From assembly GCA_013042495.1 (NCBI GenBank), contig JABDQB010000506.1:1-14899 (forward strand): a stretch of DNA of 14,899 nucleotides, in the 5' to 3' direction. Under the pieces are notes generated by a model that was not told the origin of the DNA, ran no database searches, and saw only the letters and a program-made list of their open reading frames with translations. Within the stretch, counting starts at the first letter, position 1; each line of letters opens with the position of its first letter. The position numbers and the translations under genes are program-made. This DNA comes from Gemmatimonadota bacterium (GTDB lineage Bacteria; Gemmatimonadota; Gemmatimonadetes; Palauibacterales; Palauibacteraceae). This document shows, in pieces, positions 11,819 through 14,899 of the stretch.

Positions 11819-13353
11819 GGCGAAAGCCGGCCACCGGTTGGCGTCGCTTCCGGCGCCTCGCACTGCTCGCAGCGGGTTTCTGGTTCATACTCGGAGGACC
11901 GGGCGGAATCGCCGGTACGGATTCCGGGGAAGACGGGAATCCAACCGGGCCGACACCGGCGGTCGCCGCCGACGTTTCCTATGGAGCGATCGGACACTGG
12001 GCGGCGGTCTATTCGCCACAGGAATCCGGTGTTCAGGATGCCGCGGCGAACGACGGGCACGCGTCAGCGGAGCCACAGGATGAGGAAGAAGGGCACGGCG
12101 TTCGGATCCGGGACGTGTTCTTCATCCTCATCGTCATCCTCCTTTCCGGCAAGTTTCTCGGCGAACTGGTCGAGAGGAGGGGACAGCCGGCGGTCCTCGG
12201 CGAGTTGGTTGCGGGCGTTATCCTCGGTGGGAGCGTCCTCGGGGTCATTCCTGACCCGGGAACCGAGATGTACGAGATCATCCACGTCTTCGCCGAGATC
12301 GGAGTCTCGATTCTGCTGTTCGAGATCGGACTCGAGACAGACCTCAAGGAGATGTTCAGCGTCGGGCGGACGGCATCCGCCGTCGCACTCATCGGTGTCG
12401 TGCTTCCGTTCGGCCTCGGATTCCTATACTGGTACCTGGCCCATCCGACTATCGGGGTGACGCCCGAGGGAATCAGCTTCACCCTCGTTTGCATCTTCGT
12501 GGGTGCCACGTTGACAGCCACGTCGGTCGGGATCACGGCTCGAGTACTCTCCGATCTCGAAAGAATGCATACTCCCGAGGCCAGGATCATCATCGGGGCC
12601 GCGGTGATCGATGATGTTCTCGGGATCGTGATCCTGGCGGTGGTGGCGGGTCTGGCGTCCGGGGCAGCGGTTGGCTTGTTCGCGATCAGCAAGATCTTTG
12701 TGTTCGCGGTGGGATTCCTGGTGCTCGCCGTGCTGATCGGCAATCGCTTCGCGCCTGTATTGTTCGATGCCGTAGACCGGATGCGTGTGCGCGGGGTCCT
12801 GCTGGTCACAGCCTTCTGCTTCGCTCTCGGTATCGCGGCTCTCGCGGACTGGGCGGGGTCGGCGATGATCATCGGGGCTTTCGCCGCCGGCCTGGTGCTC
12901 TCGTCGACGAACCAGTTCGACTCCGTCGTGGAGAAGATCGAGCCGGTCGCCGACGTCTTCACACCGATCTTCTTTGTAGTCGTCGGGGCTCCAGTGAACG
13001 TGCACCTGTTCATCCCCGGATCCACGGACTTCGATCTGGCCGTGCTCGTCGTCGGTCTGATCCTCACCGCCGTCGCCATCGTCGGAAAGCTGGTCTCAGG
13101 TCTTGCCGTAAGAAGGGCGGGAATCAGCAAGCTCGTCGTGGGCGTGGGGATGGTTCCAAGAGGGGAGGTCGGCCTGATTTTCGCATCGATAGGCCTGACA
13201 ACGGGGATCCTCTCCGGTGAGGTCTACAGTGCTATCCTCATCATGGTGATCCTGTCGACATTCATCGTACCGCCGGTCTTAAAGGTGCTATTCGCCGCAC
13301 AGCCGCAACCGGCCGCGCCCTCCATCGAGGAGCTGGAGGAGACCCATTTCTGA
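11812..13353 (+). CDS. CPA2-type cation:proton antiporter with N-terminal extension
   Basis: A 513-residue inner-membrane Na+(K+)/H+ exchanger of the Kef/NapA-like CPA2 group. The membrane domain starts at about residue 101 and has roughly 12-13 hydrophobic helices. Family marks are GQPAVLGELVAGVILGG (124-140), LLFEIGLETDLKEM, the broken-helix region GATLTATSVGITARVL (231-246), the ion-binding Asp pair in GAAVIDDVLG (Asp267-Asp268) and GMVPRGEVGLIFA near the end. No RCK/TrkA-N domain follows. Unusually, about 100 residues precede the exchanger: a basic start, one hydrophobic segment (about 16-35), a low-complexity linker, and an acidic His-containing stretch (GHASAEPQDEEEGHG). The ATG overlaps the lptE stop; no other ATG lies before the domain. 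Ion specificity cannot be read from sequence. Confidence 0.92.
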   Translation: MVGRKPATGWRRFRRLALLAAGFWFILGGPGGIAGTDSGEDGNPTGPTPAVAADVSYGAIGHWAAVYSPQESGVQDAAANDGHASAEPQDEEEGHGVRIRDVFFILIVILLSGKFLGELVERRGQPAVLGELVAGVILGGSVLGVIPDPGTEMYEIIHVFAEIGVSILLFEIGLETDLKEMFSVGRTASAVALIGVVLPFGLGFLYWYLAHPTIGVTPEGISFTLVCIFVGATLTATSVGITARVLSDLERMHTPEARIIIGAAVIDDVLGIVILAVVAGLASGAAVGLFAISKIFVFAVGFLVLAVLIGNRFAPVLFDAVDRMRVRGVLLVTAFCFALGIAALADWAGSAMIIGAFAAGLVLSSTNQFDSVVEKIEPVADVFTPIFFVVVGAPVNVHLFIPGSTDFDLAVLVVGLILTAVAIVGKLVSGLAVRRAGISKLVVGVGMVPRGEVGLIFASIGLTTGILSGEVYSAILIMVILSTFIVPPVLKVLFAAQPQPAAPSIEELEETHF

Positions 13354-13357
13354 TCCG

Positions 13358-13867
13358 GTGCACGGCGGTTCGCCGTCGAGCGAGCCTCCCGCCTCCGCGC
13401 CCGTTCTGGATCGCGACGAGCTGGTTCGCCGATACGGACGACCGAGGAACTACCGTCTCGTATTCACGAACGGAGTATTCGATCTTCTTCACAAGGGACA
13501 CGTCGCGTCTCTCGAAGCGGCCCGGTCCCTGGGAGACGCGCTGATCGTCGGAGTGAACTCGGATGAGTCCACTCGCCGGCTGAAGGGACCCCGGAGACCG
13601 TATCAGTCGGAGTCGGATCGCGCTGAAATTCTGGCTTCGAGCCGCTTCGTTGATGCCGTGACCGTGTTTGGCGAGGACACTCCCGAGGATCTGATCGCCG
13701 CGCTCTTACCGGACGTCCTGGTCAAGGGCGCGGACTATTCCGCGGACGAGATTGCGGGCGCCGGAGCCGTGCGGGCCGCTGGAGGAGAGGTCGTCTTCGT
13801 CCAGCTGGAGGACGGACTGTCGAGTTCCGGACTCGTGCGCCGAATCCTGGCCGGGGGCGCCGGGTGA
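13358..13867 (+). CDS. hldC: D-glycero-beta-D-manno-heptose 1-phosphate adenylyltransferase
   Basis: A 169-residue nucleotidyltransferase that matches the C-terminal half of HldE (RfaE2): LVFTNGVFDLLHKGHVASLEA with the HxGH motif (His45, His48), LIVGVNSDESTRRLKG, RPYQSESDRAEILAS and DVLVKGADY. It attaches AMP to heptose 1-phosphate, giving ADP-heptose for LPS core. The kinase half is encoded 7.6 kb upstream as hldA, so the two activities are separate proteins here. The start is GTG, 4 bases after the antiporter stop, with an AG-rich site about 16 bases upstream, too far to be ideal. The N-terminal 30 residues are longer than needed, so a slightly later start is possible. The stop overlaps the GTG of ctaB (GTGA), showing coupling. 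Confidence 0.93.
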   Translation: MHGGSPSSEPPASAPVLDRDELVRRYGRPRNYRLVFTNGVFDLLHKGHVASLEAARSLGDALIVGVNSDESTRRLKGPRRPYQSESDRAEILASSRFVDAVTVFGEDTPEDLIAALLPDVLVKGADYSADEIAGAGAVRAAGGEVVFVQLEDGLSSSGLVRRILAGGAG

Positions 13868-14793
13868 CCGGGGTGAACCGACCGGGGGACCTCTTTTCCC
13901 TGACGAAGCCGCGCATCACGCTCATGGTGCTGATCTCATCAGGCGCCGGCTTTCTGCTGGGCTCCAGCGGTGAGTGGGACGCCTGGGCTCTGGCTATCGC
14001 TTCGATCGGCATCGGGCTGGTGGCGGGCGGCACCAGCGCGCTGAACCAGGTACTCGAGCGAGACATCGATTCGAGGATGCTTCGGACCCGGGGAAGAGCC
14101 CTGCCGACGGGCAAGGTCACCCCTGGAGTGGCGACTGTGTTCTCTCTGTGCGTCTCCGGGCTCGGGGTGGGAGTCCTCGCCCTTTTCGTGAACCCGCTGA
14201 CCGCCGTTCTGGCCGTGATCGCGCTGCTCAGCTATGTGCTCGTCTATACCCCGCTCAAGAAGGTCTCGTCGCTGTCCACTCTCGTGGGCGCCGTCCCCGG
14301 GGCTCTTCCTATTCTCGGTGGCTGGACAGCGGCCGCGGGGTCGCTTGATCCGGGCGGTTGGGCTCTCTTCGGCATTCTCTTCTTCTGGCAACTGCCCCAT
14401 TTCCTGGCGCTCGCCTGGATGTACAGGGACGACTACCGTCGCGGCGGTCTGAAGATGCTGGGAGTGAGCGATCCCGGCGGTCGCCAGACGAGACACCAGT
14501 CGGTCTTGTATGCGCTGGCCCTCGTCCCTACCAGTCTGCTCCCGGCATTGCTCGGGCTCACGGGCAGCTTCTACGCCTTCGCGGCGCTGCTCTTGAGCGG
14601 TGCATATGTGATCAGCGCCCTTCGCTTCGCGGCCAGGGCCGACTCGCCGACCGCGCGCGGGCTGTTCCGGGTGTCGCTGCTCTATCTGCCGGTACTTCTG
14701 ATGTTCCTCACTCTGGACGGCCGGGGTACGGCGGTTGTGGCGCCGGAGTCGGGTCCGACGGTGACCGCGGTTAGCCACCGGATCGGCGAGTAG
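13864..14793 (+). CDS. ctaB: Protoheme IX farnesyltransferase (heme O synthase)
   Basis: A 309-residue UbiA-superfamily membrane prenyltransferase that adds a farnesyl group to heme B, giving heme O for heme-copper oxidases. TKPRITLMVL opens the first helix. The first Asp-rich motif reads NQVLERDIDSRMLRTRGRAL (61-80), where CtaB proteins usually have NxxxDRDxDxxMxRTxxRPL; Glu65 replaces the first acidic position conservatively. The second motif region is WMYRDDYRRGGLKML, and YTPLKKVSSLSTLVGAVPGA with FFWQLPHFLALAW are strong CtaB marks. About nine hydrophobic helices are present. GGGGGCG precedes the GTG start, which overlaps the hldC stop. rdgB follows after 13 bases. No cytochrome oxidase or ctaA gene is in the window. 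Confidence 0.95.
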   Translation: MTGVNRPGDLFSLTKPRITLMVLISSGAGFLLGSSGEWDAWALAIASIGIGLVAGGTSALNQVLERDIDSRMLRTRGRALPTGKVTPGVATVFSLCVSGLGVGVLALFVNPLTAVLAVIALLSYVLVYTPLKKVSSLSTLVGAVPGALPILGGWTAAAGSLDPGGWALFGILFFWQLPHFLALAWMYRDDYRRGGLKMLGVSDPGGRQTRHQSVLYALALVPTSLLPALLGLTGSFYAFAALLLSGAYVISALRFAARADSPTARGLFRVSLLYLPVLLMFLTLDGRGTAVVAPESGPTVTAVSHRIGE

Positions 14794-14806
14794 ACGGACG
14801 ACTGAG

Positions 14807-14899
14807 ATGGCAGCACGGCGGTTTCTTCTCGCGACACGAAACCCTCACAAGGTCCGGGAGATCATGGATCTTCTGGGCGGGCTCCCGATCGAACTGCAG
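14807..14899 (+). CDS. rdgB: RdgB/HAM1 family XTP/dITP diphosphatase, N-terminal fragment
   Basis: The first 31 codons are visible before the right edge: MAARRFLLATRNPHKVREIM, then a Leu-rich helix. The FLLATRNxHKVREI block is the nucleotide-binding start of the RdgB/HAM1 family, which hydrolyses non-canonical purine triphosphates (XTP, dITP) and keeps them out of DNA and RNA. It follows ctaB by 13 bases in the same direction. The Shine-Dalgarno site is weak. The catalytic remainder is outside the window. Confidence 0.85.
   Translation, partial: MAARRFLLATRNPHKVREIMDLLGGLPIELQ

Noticed and set aside
12033..13130. 365-codon open frame on the minus strand, opposite the antiporter
   Set aside because: Thr/Ser/Pro/Arg-rich antisense of hydrophobic helices, a common artefact of membrane-protein genes.
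1..14899. CRISPR arrays, insertion sequences, phage genes or defence systems
   Set aside because: No direct-repeat/spacer pattern, no transposase or integrase motifs and no terminal inverted repeats were seen; the tRNA-Sec is not followed by an integrase or a duplicated tRNA end.

Overview
The window is a GC-rich stretch of ordinary bacterial chromosome from a Gram-negative (diderm) organism. The outer-membrane genes show this: mlaE/mlaF/mlaD lipid transport, an LpxH-like lipid A hydrolase, heptose activation (hldA and hldC), an LptE-like lipoprotein and a LolB-like lipoprotein. The gene content, the high GC and the style of the LptE-like, LolB-like and DUF5683-like proteins would fit a Gemmatimonadota-type bacterium. 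That placement is inference from family resemblance, not proof. I see no phage, transposon, CRISPR array or defence island.

Layout. (1) 1-597, minus: the start of a coiled-coil (probably zinc-ribbon) protein and, upstream of it, a PtsN-like PTS IIA protein driven by a full-consensus sigma70 promoter. (2) 737-1241, plus: a probable promoter, two small hairpins, tmRNA (ssrA, tag ANDNLALAA) and a strong intrinsic terminator. (3) 1315-1797, plus: greA. (4) 1815-4507, minus: mlaE-mlaF-mlaD, a compact lipid-transport operon. (5) 4696-7905, plus: hldA, fhs (formate-THF ligase), ridA and a selenocysteine tRNA (selC) with encoded CCA. (6) 7877-9292, plus: a DUF5683-like exported or membrane protein whose best start codon lies inside the tRNA-Sec, then murI. 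(7) 9270-10007, minus: lpxH-like phosphoesterase, overlapping the end of murI and probably leaderless. (8) 10085 to the right edge, plus: a tightly packed run of thioesterase, LolB-like lipoprotein, LptE-like lipoprotein, CPA2-type cation/proton antiporter, hldC, ctaB and the start of rdgB.

How the genes fit together. Most of the window serves the cell envelope: phospholipid trafficking (Mla), LPS inner-core heptose (HldA and HldC as separate proteins), lipid A (LpxH), LPS export (LptE) and peptidoglycan D-glutamate (MurI). The rest is translation and transcription quality control (tmRNA, GreA), one-carbon and metabolite housekeeping (Fhs, RidA, RdgB), heme O synthesis for a terminal oxidase (CtaB) and ion homeostasis. 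The tRNA-Sec implies that the organism makes selenoproteins, although none is recognisable in this window. I did not find a clearly new system. The most unusual points are the tRNA-Sec/CDS overlap, the four 34-residue repeats in MlaD, the N-terminal extensions of MlaF and the antiporter, and the probable leaderless lpxH.
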